DNA of 64,000 nucleotides. It comes from Corynespora cassiicola. Its lineage: Eukaryota > Ascomycota > Dothideomycetes > Pleosporales > Corynesporascaceae. Below the pieces are notes generated by a model. It had not been told where the DNA came from, did not search any database, and was given only the letters and a program-made list of their open reading frames with translations. The stretch is taken from the NCBI GenBank assembly GCA_022059125.1, contig JAEUWY010000015.1, forward strand, positions 1,798,001 to 1,862,000. Reading direction: 5' to 3'. Shown here piece after piece: positions 10,600 through 22,412 of this stretch (position 1 is its first letter; every line of letters begins with the position of its first letter). The position numbers were made by a program, and so were the translations under genes.

Positions 10600-12054
10600 T
10601 TATGGAATCTTTGATGGGTCCTTTGGCCAGTTCGCAGCGAACGCTGTCCATGGCGTTGCACGCATCGCCATATTGCCCTGTCCATCTGGAACGTAGAGTA
10701 GAGGCTCGTAGCCCTGGACCGATGCCCACGCCCAGAAAAGTCGTCTCCAGTAGCAAGTGACCTGTTCCTGTCAGTAATCTTTCCGTCAAGATTGAAGACT
10801 GTGTACCGTACCGCTGCAGGTGTCAAGTATCGCCGGGCGAATGTTTCGTAGCTGTTTCTCGCAATCTCTTCGGCCTCATCGTCGTGTTGACGATAATATT
10901 CCATTGCTGCCTCGAGGTTTCCAAAGTTTTCCGATGCTTCAATAAAGTTGATATCGGGACCCGCAAGGCGCATGAGATGTGTGTGAAACTCTTGCCATTC
11001 CAATGGATGTGTAATGAGTGCTGATCGGCATAACTGTAGGTACTTGAGACGGCCCGAATAAGAAGTGCCTTCGGTCTGTACGGTGAATTTGTATCTGGCA
11101 CGCTATTAATACATCTCGGCCGGGATGTGGCGGATGTGGCACAACTTACCCACAAAACTGCCTCAGGTTCATGACGTCCTTGGTGTGCTTGTCCTTTGGA
11201 TTGTTGATAACGACGGGTTTGATATCGCTCCACTCTTTGCCTTCGCTGACCTTGACGAGCTCGCTCCTCAGCTTAGCCATTTTGATCTTGCCTCTCCAAA
11301 CAACCCTTGGGTCCTTCTTGTGCCATGGAGTGGCCTTTTCAGCGTCCATGATCTCGCGGCGAATGCTGTTCCAGCTTGGCGCTTTCGTATAATTCCAGCT
11401 CCAGTACGCATAGTTTGGCATGAGCCAAATATCATCGTATTCGCGCCCGTCCTGCCGTGTGTATCCGAAGAATGTACCATCACCCTTTGATCGTCGAGGC
11501 AAATCATCCAAAGATAGCGAGAATTCGATGTTTGGAATTGGGGGGTTGGGCGCTGTCGGCGAGGTAGCAAGGGCGCGATCGATCTGAGCAAGAGTTCCTA
11601 GGATACGTTCACGTTCGTTGCCATTGGCGACATAGCACTGCTCTGGCTGTCCGGAATCGACGACAAACAGCTTGATGATCACGTTAGTGTGTGCTTGTCA
11701 AAGAAATAAATAAATGCCTAGGTAGCGTACCTCGCCATCATATATCAAGACACGCAGCATGCACCGGCCTTCGGCAATTTCGATGTCTTGAGAATGAACC
11801 TTACGGCCTTGTCGTCTGGAAACTGCTCGATCTAGACTGTGGTATAACTTGGGAAAAGCAATATCGCACTGCTCCGGGCTAAGGGTGTGTACATTCGCAT
11901 GGACATCGGCATCAAAGTCCCAATCACTAGAAACATACGAAAGATAGGCATGCGAGGACTGCTTCCACACCGCCCACAACTGTGTCGCAATTATAAAAGT
12001 CGAAACATAAAAAATGAGATGCGTTAGGGACAGCCGGAAGCCTTTGGGAATCAT
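10600..12054 (-). CDS. GT90 (CAP10-type) glycosyltransferase, Golgi type II membrane protein
   Basis: Four exons, complement(join(10600..10767,10812..11094,11150..11670,11731..12054)), give 431 residues with phases closing exactly. Residues about 8-28 form a single signal anchor (LTHLIFYVSTFIIATQLW). The joined sequence shows the CAP10/GT90 pattern: a WRGK segment after a KKDPRVVWRG stretch, a KYKF-like VQTEGTSYSGRLKYL motif across the third exon, and an AAEQVTCYWRRL segment across the last junction. In Cryptococcus and other fungi this family adds xylose or related sugars to cell-surface glycans. The last intron is very short (44 nt) but the acceptor restores the conserved CYWRRL motif, so I trust it. 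The start at 12054 directly precedes the anchor. Confidence 0.85.
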
Positions 12055-13862
12055 GATGGCATTACAGTGGGGGGTAGCGAGCGACTGGGGTGAATAAAGT
12101 TGGAGAAGAAAGGAATGGAAAAGAGCAACGACGCAAGTCGACGGACGACAAGAGATGTCAAGAGACGGATCAGAATCGAGAGGAAGAGCCCTAAGAAAGG
12201 TGGAGGGGAGCTTGCACCTCATGTAAGCCTTTCTGGCGGCTCGGATCTCCAGCCTATGGCCTCCCTAAACGGGCGATGCAGAAGCAAATACTAGCCATTC
12301 ACGGTCGCGCCCCTGCCTATCCGCCGCTGCTGCGCATCCCGCGGCCACCCACAGGTAGCAAGCCAAGCGGGAAACGGGCGTTATCTGCGCCGAAGCCAGC
12401 TGGAAACGATGCAGAAATGCCGAGGGCCGTGGGATACGAGCACGAATTTGGGTGGTTTTCGATAGGAGTGGCGCATAAGCCAGGGGCTGGCCTGCACTTG
12501 GGCTAGCCCACTGCGCTAAGACGCTTACACAGCTCGCGGTACGGCGCCCTTTGCGACCTCTGGTTAGCTGCCTCCCAATGCGCGCTATGGATTCTTTGCT
12601 CCTGTGGGCCTGGACCGCGAACCCTTCAGCACCTGTTAAAAGTGTGCCAGCCCGCATGACTTGACGCCATGTCGACGAGCTGAAGATACGGCCCTGATGA
12701 AACAGGTACGAGGCTAGTACGAAGGAAACCACTGGAGGTGGTGATGAAGCTCGCAGAAGCGATGGAGGAACAAGCAATCGCCATGCAATTTGGATGCTTT
12801 ATTGAGTTCGCCGATCAGCTTAGCGTGGGAGCTTGACGGGCTTGACAGCTGGAATCCGGGCACGGGGCCAACCGTCTCGTTGAGGATCTAGCATGAGCAT
12901 CTCAATAGGAGCTTTCTCGCTGTATGGGTGATGCTGAAAAGATTCACAATTAGCCGTCTCGCGATGCAGGTTATCGGCGGGTACGCGGGGCCCCGAGTTG
13001 GCCCCTGAGACTGTGACAGCGAGATACGGCATGAGGAGATAGGTATCGCGTATGCACTTTCCGTTTCAGTGCGTCCGATGTACTCGGTTTTATCGTACGA
13101 TCGTCTAGCGGCCAATGTGACGCATGTATCTTTCCATGGCGGCCTGCTATTCACGGCCACGCCCATCTCCGTGATCTACACTTCAAGTCACCTGCCTCTA
13201 GCATCCTCGATCGAGGTGTACAGGCGGATAATATGAGCTGCTTCAATATGAAGTCCTGGGGAGGGTGGGCTATTGACCCCCTGGGCTATAGTGGTGCGTC
13301 GCACAACCGTGTGGGGAAAAGAAGGAGATCAGGGGAAGCTGCATTTGCATTGCATAAGGCGTAGAGCAGAATGATTGATGAGACACTGAACACAAAAATA
13401 CGATGGTGCAAGTTTCGGACGGAGCGAGTTGTCAAGAGAAGCTTGACAGTCTTGGTGCTTGGGAGACCCTCGAGGAGAGTCGGAGGTGGGTTCCGAGCGT
13501 GGGGCATTTCTGTATCCCTGAAAGTGCCCCGCGACACGTCCATATCAAGGTGGTCGGCTGAGAAAGTCAACATCAAGTGATCTGGAATGGTTGCGACCTT
13601 TGCATATAATCATGAGAGTCGTAATGTTGGCTATTTTGTTGCAGAAGCGAAGAAGCAATGACATACTGATGAGCATTCGTCGCTGCGAAGTACCTTGGCA
13701 TGACGCGTGCAACCTTTACATCTCATCGTCATGAACTTGCATCTCCCTATTTTTTGTACCTCAGATGTCCTCATTTGCACGTCACCCAGTCACTTGAATG
13801 CATTCACTAGGCACCCTGCGACGTCTTGTGCTCTTTCTCAAAGCTTAGCTTCTCATAGATAT
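12055..13862. other. Long intergenic stretch, no supported gene
   Basis: About 1.8 kb upstream of the GT90 gene. Several open frames of 60-170 codons exist on both strands (for example 12265-12777 and 13286-13576, minus), but they show no domain, no convincing splice partners and no codon pattern I would trust. I see no repeat or RNA gene. Confidence 0.4.
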
Positions 13863-14006
13863 ATGGTGAACATGTCTTCTCCCATAATTATACAATCTAC
13901 CTGCCCCCATTTCCTCAAAGCCTGCTCGAGGATAACTTATTCGACACGAAAAGTCGCCTCCAATCCCAGATACAGTCGGAGCTTTTCGATATCATTATCC
14001 TTGAAG

Positions 14007-14674
14007 ATGCCGGAGAAACTCACCCACGACGAGCTGAACTCTCAGACGGATCCTTCGGTCTCCAAGCAGTACGACACCGAGACGGAAACTACTCGGCAAA
14101 TCCAGGACTTCTACAAGCTCGCAGATGAGAAAAAGATTGGTCTCTTGAGCACATACCGGAATGGTGTCGGTCCGTCAGCCCGTTGCATTCCTCTTGGCTC
14201 ATTTCTAATCCGAACTCAGGTCCCGTCGGTCGTTCGATGGCCATTGCAAAGCGCTCGGGCCCCGATTTCCTCTTCCTCGCGAACTTGCATTCGAAGAAGT
14301 TCTCCGACTTGTCTCAGAACAAGGAAGTGCAAATCACATTCCAGGACAGTAAGACACAGGATTGGGCATCGATTTCAGGAGCCGCGACGACAACGTCTAA
14401 TGACGATCCGCGGATCAAGGAGCTCTGGACCAAAGGCGTAAAGGCGTGGTTTGGAGACTTGGGTGACGGAAAGCACGACGGAGGGCCGGATGATCCGAGA
14501 ATGGCTCTGATCGAGGTCAAGGCCAACTATGTCACCTACTGGCTACACCAAGTTGGTTCTCTCGGCTTCATGAAAGAGGTGGGAACAGCTGCTGTTACGG
14601 GTAGGGTAGCGAACACGGGTGTCTTGAGAGAGTTGAAGGCAAATGAGATTGACCAGGCGAGGAAGCTGGCGTGA
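14007..14674 (+). CDS. Pyridoxamine-5'-phosphate-oxidase-like (FMN-binding split barrel) protein
   Basis: Two exons, join(14007..14169,14220..14674), give 205 residues. The 50-nt intron runs from donor GTCCGT to acceptor CTCAG. The protein matches the pattern of the general-stress-protein-26-like branch of the PNPOx family: a helix, then the strand IGLLSTYRNGVG, then a GPVGRSMAIAKRSG-type segment, FLANLHSKKFSDL, and KEVQITFQD. Fungal members are small flavin-binding proteins such as Bli-3; no reaction is firmly known. In-frame ATGs at 13863 and 13872 would add 48 or 45 residues rich in Ser, Arg and Thr (TRKVASNPRYSRSFSIS). These resemble a mitochondrial targeting peptide, so a longer organellar form is possible. 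Confidence 0.78.
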
Positions 14675-15377
14675 GTTGGTTTCGGAGCATATCTCGCCCT
14701 CCTGTATATCCTCTGATCCTCTAACTGATTTAAGAGCGATTCATTCAAGGCTTTGAGATTAGATGCTTTAAAGTGAAACCGCCTATCGTGTCAATATTCT
14801 GGGTACAAGAATGTTTTGTTCCACTTGCTCGAGTTCTTTCGCCTGGTGTGGGGATACGCATCTGATGCGTCAGAAAATCGTTGGTGAGCACCCATTTTTC
14901 TTCTGCAAAAACAACGATGACTAGATTTGAAGAATTATTCAACCGTTGCCGTAGCCGTGGTCGACGGGGCCAAAGGAACAGCGACTAGATACTTGCGTTT
15001 ACGAAGTGTGGCAGTAGTCGAGGCGGAAAGCAGGCGGCCTTGGACTTTCCGGCTTAGTCATCCCGCGTCTCGCCTCAACTCAGTTCCGATGCTTCGCTCT
15101 CAAACCCCACCCTTGCATTGCCGATACCCCTCCTTCGCGACTCTTGGGCTTGATATCTACCATTTAGGCTCCTGATACATACCCTGTGCGCCCACCATGA
15201 CCAACCGCATCCGCCAGCTGCCCAATGGCACGCTACGCCCTTGCCCAGGCGCCGATACTTTAGAAGCTTAAGGGACGACCAGTCCGCCGCATGGACTTGC
15301 CGTGTAAGGAGGACAGGTAGAGATAAAAGGACTTGATTTACTCCCTATGTATCGAAGTCGTATTGTCACTGGATATC
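14675..15377. other. Intergenic, no supported gene
   Basis: 3' flank of the PNPOx-like gene and promoter of the amidohydrolase gene. Nothing else is recognised. Confidence 0.4.
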
Positions 15378-16773
15378 ATGGCTTTTGTCCCCTCCAATAC
15401 TGAGCCCGCTGCGGGAGCTCCAATTCAATTATCTTCAAGATACAGTAATCTACGTGTAGATGCAGCCCGGACTAACGCTACCTTACAGGAGTCATGTATA
15501 TGGGGCAAGTGAGTAGAGCGGTCACATAAACCAGTGGTGGCAATATCTGATTACAGAATGTAGTACCCCAGATGGCGGCATGAATCGCCTCACCCTTAAC
15601 GACGACGACAAGTGCGTGCGCGATTGGTTCATCGCCGAGACGAGCAAATATGGCTGCCATCACAAGATCGATGAGATGGGTAACATCTTTGCCATTCGAC
15701 CGGGCCAGAACAACGACTTGCCTCCTATTGGCATCGGCAGCCATCTCGATACTCAGCCCACCGGCGGAAAATACGACGGAATACTAGGTGTCATCTGCGG
15801 AATTGAGGTTTTAAAGGTTCTACACACGAACAATGTCACAACCTATGCTCCAGTGGCGGTTGTTGATTGGACAAACGAGGAGGGTGCCAGGTTTTCCCCA
15901 GCAATGCTGTGCTCTGGTGTTTGGGGTGGCGCATTCACAACTCAGTACGCACAAAGCAGGCAAGATCCAGAGGGGAAGATCTTGGGCGACGAGCTGAAAC
16001 GCATTGGCTATAATGGCGCGACGCCATGCTCTTACGAAGCCAACCCTTTACTCGCGCATTTCGAGATCCACATTGAACAAGGCCCTATTCTAGATATCGC
16101 AGAGAAGCCAGTTGGCATCGTAACGGGGGTACAGTCCATTCGATGGTACAACGTTGGTGTCCAGGGACGAGAAGCTCACACTGGCTCAACCCCAATGGAT
16201 CGCCGAAGCGACGCACTCCTTGGGGCCGCAAAGATGATTGTTGAAACGAACCGAATCGTGACCGAAACCGAAGTTGCGCCCCGAGGAGGACGAGCCACGA
16301 TAGCTGTGATCAATTCTTCCCCTCAAAGCATCAACACAATTGCAGGTAAAGTAAGCCTTGGTCTTGACATTCGCGCGCCTGCCGATGGCGACGTCGAACT
16401 CATTGAAAAACAATGCCGCAAAGCATTCGAGATGATATCCAAAGAGCACGGTCTAGAGTTGACTTTCGACAACTTCTGGATCAGTCCGGCAGTCAACTTT
16501 GACCCGGTGATGCTTGCTTGTATCAAGCAGTCGGCTGCCGAACTCGACTGTGGCATGGAAATCGTCAGTGGTGCCGGCCATGATTCTGTATATACAAATC
16601 GTAAGGTGCCGACAGCCATGCTCTTTGTTCGGTGTAAGGATGGTGTCAGCCACAACCCGGCGGAGTTTTCTCGCGAAGAAGACATTGCTGCAGGAGCGGA
16701 AGCTTTACTTGGAGCTTTTTTGCGGTACGATGAGTACGTCAGGCGTTCGACAGCCAATAGTTCCAAGATTTGA
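15378..16773 (+). CDS. M20-family amidohydrolase (N-carbamoyl-L-amino-acid hydrolase / allantoate amidohydrolase type)
   Basis: Two exons, join(15378..15508,15564..16773), give 446 residues. The acceptor at 15563 (TGTAG) rather than 15556 keeps the frame and restores the family motif WGNTPDGGMNRL. Zinc-site motifs are all present: GSHLDTQPTGGKYDG (His and Asp), TNEEGARF (Glu pair), FEIHIEQGP (His) and SGAGHDS near the C-terminus (His). The family hydrolyses the amide of N-carbamoyl amino acids, beta-ureidopropionate or allantoate, releasing CO2 and ammonia, in the cytosol. The neighbouring NCS1 permease (18850-20536) fits a hydantoin, pyrimidine or allantoin salvage role. Sequence alone cannot separate these substrates. 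The two genes now lie on either side of an inserted transposon. Confidence 0.87.
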
Positions 16774-16872
16774 GAATGTTACACCATCAATCACAACAAA
16801 ATTCAGCTCTCGTCTTAGTATATATCAATATCGACTCAACTGTAGGATGACTTAGTAATCACTATATGTTTA

Positions 16873-16935
16873 ACGTGTTCGGCAAGCGAGTGAGACAGAC
16901 AAGTGAGTGAGACAGCCCTACCGCGCGTCGCGTAC
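16873..16935 (+). repeat. Left terminal inverted repeat of the transposon (63 bp)
   Basis: Starts ACGTGTTCGGCAAGCG. It contains two tandem copies of an AAGYGAGTGAGACAG unit separated by AC, a layout reminiscent of double transposase-binding sites in Tc1-like ends. The inner end (CGCGTCGCGTAC) stays GC-rich against the AT-rich interior. Confidence 0.9.
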
Positions 16936-18670
16936 ATAAACAGCTCTAATAAGTTATAAAATAAAAAATAAAAGCTAATAAAATTGCTATTAAGATTTTA
17001 CGCGCTTTGCGCACGTACAAGCAGTATATTTAAATAACTAGTATATACTATATTTAGATAGTGCACGCTTTTAAGGTTAAGTATACGCTGTATAAACCTC
17101 GCTCTGCAGAGCCTCCTTCTAAATTTACTCTACTACTACACTGTTTTATACTGTTTTCTAGCCCTTTTAAATAGTTAATATACTTTTTTCTGCTATAGTT
17201 ATATAATGTGCTGTCTGTTTACGTTTTTAACGTACGTTTTCAGCTTAAAGCGCAGCATTCTTAACCTTAAAAATTACTTTTTTATATATAACTTTTTTAA
17301 AGCTTTTTAATAACTGTTAAAATACGCGATCTGTTAGTAACTAAAAAAAGTTTATATAAAGCTTTTATTACTTTTAAATATACTTTGTCTAACGCTTTAT
17401 CTTAATAAAAGTGTAAGATGTTTTTAACTCCTACTTAGACTCTTTTGTATATATAGAATTTAGTATTTATATAATAGAATTTAAGCGCTAAAAAACCTGT
17501 TTTAGGTTATACAGAACTAGTCTAGTAGCTTAAAAACTACTTTAAATATTTTTTATTATAATAGCTGCTGTATGCGCCGCATAGTATATTTTAAAAAACT
17601 TTTCTTTTATAATATAGTTTATGCTAAGTTTTATTTTTTTCTTAATTTTTTTGCTGTATAACGCTTTTAAAAAGCTAAAACAGCTTATATCTAGCGGCTG
17701 AAGCAGATAAAAAGAATAAAAAAGTAGATAAAAAGTAAGAATACTGTTCTGTTTGCAGAACTTTTTAAACCAGCTAAAATAGTAGCTTCTATATCTATCT
17801 ATAATAAAAAAGCGTATTATTTTTTTTGTACGAGTTTTTGTGTGCCTATTAAAGTGTTATATTTATTTATATCTAATCTAATTATCTGTTTAGCTGTTTT
17901 TACTAACTGTAATTATTTAGTTATATAGTAAGTTACAGTTTATATACTAGATTATTTAGTAAAATTTTGCTGCGAGAATAATAAAAAGCAGAACTTTTTA
18001 TTTTTAAGCGTTAACTCTGTGTATAATAATAACTTATTCGCGGTTTCTAGGCTGAATAGTCTTTATATAACTTTTCTGTTTTGCTTTTATAACAACTTTT
18101 AAAGTTATAATAATACTTATCTAAAAGCCAGTTTTATTAAAGTTATATATATTGTTTTTAAGTATTTTATATTTTGCGATTATATTTTGTACAAAGTTAA
18201 ACTACGTTTAGATAATAGTAGAATTTTCGCATACTGCTTGCTAGTAGTTATACTTATAATTATAAGTTATATAAAATATTTTCTGGCGATTAATAAAGTT
18301 TCTAATCTACTTTTAGCTAATAATTTAAAGTTAAAAATTATTGCGCGTTTAGAGAATAAAATTAGCAGTTTTTTATATAACTAAAATTTAGAAAAAAAAT
18401 TTTCGCGCGATAAAGTTAAAAATACGCTAAAAAAAAACTTTTTTTTTAGTAGCTGTAAGTTTATATATTACTAGACAAGAGTTGCGTTTTAGAAGAGTAC
18501 TATAATAGTAGTGCGTAAAAGTTGCGTAAGATACGTTGTACAATTAAGCTGCTTAACAGAGGTTTTTAAATAAACCCGAATTATATACTTAAATAGCTAA
18601 AGTAAGTCTGCCTTCTTTTGTAGACTGAGGGGATAAAGATATGTTGTGTTATTGTGGTTAAAAGGTGCTC

Positions 18671-18733
18671 GTACGCGACGCGCGGTGGGGCTGTCTCACT
18701 CGCTTGTCTGTCTCACTCGCTTGCCGAACACGT
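18671..18733 (-). repeat. Right terminal inverted repeat of the transposon (63 bp)
   Basis: Reverse complement of the left repeat with two mismatches. It retains the ancestral C at both variable positions. Confidence 0.9.
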
Positions 18734-18849
18734 TACAACGTGGAAACGGTGGAAGTTCTGCGTCAAGTGAAGGTTAAAATAGTAAAGATTGAACTGATTG
18801 CATTTTTTATCTTTTTAATGGTCTACATGGACAACCCACAATGCCAGAT

Positions 18850-20536
18850 TTACCTTCCGCAAACCTTTAGTTCCAGCCATCTTGCCGGAGGGTATACCAT
18901 TGAGGTCCAAGCAAGGGCAACAGGCAAGCCTAAGTCTGCTCCATCCCCAATCATACTGGCAATGACACCGGTGTAGTATGTTTGGTACATACACAAGATG
19001 GCACCGGCCCAGCCTACCAAGAACGAAAAGAATGCTGCGTAACCCTGAGGTAAGAGATCTTTGCGGTTCCAGATTTCCCAGTCATATTGTCCTCTTCGGA
19101 AAATAAATTCATCCTCCATGGTCATTACGATCCAGATGATTGTCCAGTAACCGATCAGGCCTAGGAAGTTGATGAAGATGTCAAAGAGTTTTTCGCGCCC
19201 AGCAATGGCAATGACTGTAAACACGATACAGGCGAATGTACTCCAGATCGGCCGAGGGATTTTTGCAAATGGAGCACCAAGCTGTTGGAAGTTCAATGCA
19301 GCAGCATAGGTTCCTGGGATGTTGTTTGCGGCGATGCAGAGAGCCAAGATAACGCAGCAAAGTTTTCCAAATTCGTGCAGCGGGAGGAATGATTCGACCA
19401 CCAAAGCACCGACGCCTTGATCATCGAATGCATTGGCCCAGTTTGGATTTAGCAGCAAGCCGGATCCCAACCCAATGCCAAGAAACTCGATAAGAAGCTT
19501 GCCACAGGTAATCCCACCGGCAGTCATCGCAAAGACTGCCCATCTCTTGGCCGTCTTGGGGTAGTAGCATACGTAGTCGGCAGAGGCTGACGACCAGCCG
19601 AGTGGGCCGCTTGCAGTCAGGAAAAAGTATGAGACACGGTTTCCATGGAGAACGGATCCGGATCCTGTTGAAGGAGTTGCCGTGTCGAAATGGGGACCGG
19701 CCACGCCAATCATGACGAAAAGCACGAGGACTGTTGGAGCCCAAACGAACCTGTTGCTGTCAGTATACCCTTCCGACTTATCTTTGCAAGAGCACTTACG
19801 CTTCGAACTTGTGGAACCAAGTGATGCCAAACGTCACGACAACCCAAGTAATGATGGCAACGATGACGATACCAACAATGACTGACATACCGCCGCCGTT
19901 CACCGCAGAAAGTAGCAATCCACCAACCAAGCAGTCAATAAGACCATATCCTATCTCGATCAGGAGGTTGAGGACAACGCATAGCTTCGATGGCCACCAG
20001 CCCATGGTATACTTCGCGACACTCAGGGTTCGCAATCCGGATTTAGGCCCAAAGGTCGAGATATAGCCGGTGCAAAGCGATCCGAATATGGTCCCAAACA
20101 TGCAGCAACTTTTTGTGTTTAGCATCTGATTTTGAAACAATGAGGTGAGCGTACAGAATCGAGTCTGTCAGGCCTAGACCATAGGCTACAGGGCCGAGGA
20201 CTCCCAATGTCATTTGGTTCGCTGTGCAGTTCATCGAGAACCAGCTATGCATTACGAGTCAGCTTCTTAGTTCCAGAAACGAGTCACTGCTCTTCCGACT
20301 TACATTGTAAACATTTGGATGTAGTCCTTTACTGCCATTGGTCTATCTCGGACCTCCTCAGGGATTCGCTCAATGCCTCTGGCTTCAACACCAACGAGTG
20401 CATCGAGCTTGTTGCACCATCGCTGAAGTGCATTGGTCGGCTCCGTAATGCCGATTTCTTCGACGGTGCCATTGTGTACCGTCGATGATTTTGTTGGCTG
20501 CTTCTCGAGCGCTGCGATATCCTTCTCGGTCGACAT
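18850..20536 (-). CDS. NCS1-family nucleobase/allantoin-type permease (purine-cytosine permease-like)
   Basis: Four exons, complement(join(18850..19756,19800..20108,20155..20244,20304..20536)), give 512 residues, with donors GTAAGT, GTACGC, GTAAGT and exact phases. After a hydrophilic N-terminus (about 75 residues) come the NCS1 signatures: WFSMNCTANQMTLGVLGP in the first TM, STFGPKSGLR after the second, and the C-terminal YPPARWLELKVCGR. About 12 hydrophobic spans are present. It most resembles the Fcy2/Fcy21 branch, proton-coupled importers of cytosine, purines or related compounds. Its partner is plausibly the M20 amidohydrolase 2 kb away. The stop codon lies only about 115 bp from the transposon end, so the insertion may have replaced part of the 3' region. 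Confidence 0.85.
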
Positions 20537-22412
20537 GTTGATGGTAGGACTCTTTGTCGACGACTTCGCAAGGTCGAGGATGTCGGTTCAGTAGCAAGCA
20601 CGAAGTATCCGATGTATAAAGAGAGGTGTCCAAGGCTCGGCTCCAACCTCCACTCTTGTGCACGGTTCGGGAGGCGTCGCTGGAGTAAACGCTCGGCCTT
20701 ATTGCGCTACCCTGTTCCCTCCTATCTTGTCTATGTAAACGCCTAGCCACCTCTATGCAACTCTTGTTTAGGGCATGACGACGAGCTTGTGAGCAATCCA
20801 GGCCGCACATCCTGAAGAGTGGGAGGCGTCCGCCAAATGCATATCTTGTTCCGGTGCCGAGATTCTCACTCTTCTATCTCCTGTATCGCCTTCGAAATCT
20901 GGGGTAGCAAGCCTTATCCCTGCCAAACGTTGACAGTGGTGGAGGTACGCTGGAATGAGATGCAAAGGCTCCTCAGGGTGCATGCAGGCTCATGGATCCA
21001 TTGGCCGGATTTGGAATTAGGTTTCCAGTCGGCATGAAGGTGCTTCATGAGACCCAATTAGAACCAAAGTAACTATGCGGGTGGCTGGATGATGCTCTTG
21101 TGGTGCATCCCACTCTTGATAGAAGTGGGGGTGGGGAATTGGATCGGCCGAATTTGGCATAACAAGTTAGGCCGAGAATATTGGCGATTTGAACAGGGTG
21201 TAAAGCGATAAGATAAATCTGTCATTGGGAGCCGTTGTCTAGGACGTGCGAGGTTTTGGAGATTTCCATTGGCTCCATAAGTACCCGATCTAGCGCCCTT
21301 ATCATGTGTCTTGGTCTCAACCTTGACCATTATTTTGTGAACAAAGTCTTTGCAATAATACATAGTAGAAGAACCGTACATTCGATCAGCATTATGATGT
21401 GGAGTTTATGTCAGTTGAGACATATCTCAATCACGTCGTTTAGTCAGATCATGAAGGTCTTTACCTCAATGACCAATGATGACGCACCTGCCATATTTTT
21501 AACATATCAATACTGTTTGCACAGTACTTTTAAAGAATAATATTTGTTATCTCATAATAGCTGTTAAAATAACTAATACAACTAACTTACAAGGCAGTCT
21601 TGTTTAAACTATAAAAGAGACTAGCGGAGTTTATAGGCCTGTATAGACAGGTAATATACCCTAAATTAATTATGATCTAGAAGGCTATAACTGAGGCAAT
21701 TATCCTGTAGTAATCAGCAGATTTTACTCTACATCATTGAGTATTTTATAACCTATCTTTAAATTTATTAAACTCTCTATCCTCCTCTCTCCTGTTGATT
21801 GACAACATGTATTCTGGGCATCATAAAATACGCATGTTTTGTTTATAATTTACAAATGTAAGAAATTTTTAAAGTTACTGCCTCAGCTTCACCCTTTTCT
21901 ATACTTTATGGTGTTTCAATTCTGTGTCTCCGGGCATTGTTTAGGGGTAGCCCTTGTTTGTCTGTTCTGCGATTTTTGGACCCCAGTCCGCGTGCGATTT
22001 TGTCTATTCTACTTGATTGGTATTTCAGAAACAAGTAGAATGATTGACATGTAATATGTACAGCAAAATGTCTTCAGCAATGCGGATAATGGTTGAAAAC
22101 ACGTGCCAGTCTTCTGTAAGCACCGCTAGAGCCTGGATAAGTATATAAACCGCGACTATACTATAAACAACACAGTCACTAGGTATCTTTCACATCACAT
22201 ATTACAGACAAAAACATGTAATGGAAAGGATTGGATGTGTATACATGTTAGTGAGTCCAAGCCGCTCGGACAATGAACGGCGGAGATTTGTGCAAGCTGG
22301 CCCCACTGAAAAGTCGGCCCGATTTCGAAGTCCTTAAGTCCACCGAAGTACTCGTCACTACACTCAGATTGAGCTTTCGACTCCATTCATTTAGAAACTC
22401 GATGAAAATGGT
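20537..22412. other. Intergenic with AT-rich patch, no supported gene
   Basis: Promoter side of the permease, then sequence without a domain-bearing frame. From about 21535 to 21790 the base composition drops to an AT-rich, TA-rich state resembling RIP-mutated repeat remnants, without recognisable ends. Confidence 0.5.
22006..22041. repeat. Short inverted repeat (10-bp arms)
   Basis: ATTCTACTTG at 22006-22015 is matched by CAAGTAGAAT at 22032-22041, with a 16-nt spacer. It could form a hairpin or be a remnant of a small element. Its role is unknown. Confidence 0.5.

Larger units (their letters stand above)
16871..18735. mobile_element. TA-flanked Tc1/mariner-type (Fot1/pogo-like size) DNA transposon, RIP-degraded
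   Basis: The element spans 16873-18733 (1861 bp) between two TA dinucleotides (16871-16872 and 18734-18735), the target duplication expected for Tc1/mariner elements. Its 63-bp ends are inverted repeats matching at 61 of 63 positions; both differences are C to T on the left end, one in CpA and one in CpG context. The interior is extremely AT-rich, full of TA and nearly without CA, and has stop codons in every frame; the longest open frame is about 65 codons. This fits RIP, the fungal process that mutates CpA to TpA in repeated DNA. Length and target site suggest the Fot1/pogo group, but no transposase motif survives by eye. The element has no coding capacity now. Confidence 0.88.

Noticed and set aside
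12265..12777. 170-codon minus-strand frame in a GC-rich stretch
   Set aside because: No domain, no conserved motif, no splice partner; chance open frame in GC-rich DNA.
15420..15480. Possible early intron in the amidohydrolase (GTAATC to TTACAG)
   Set aside because: It would remove the conserved LRVDAARTNATLQES segment that fits the family; the sequence is coding.
15509..15556. Shorter amidohydrolase intron ending at TTACAG
   Set aside because: It breaks the frame; the next acceptor (15563) keeps it and restores the WGNTPDGG motif.
18187..18384. 65-codon frame inside the transposon
   Set aside because: Composition follows the AT-saturated background and matches no transposase motif by eye.
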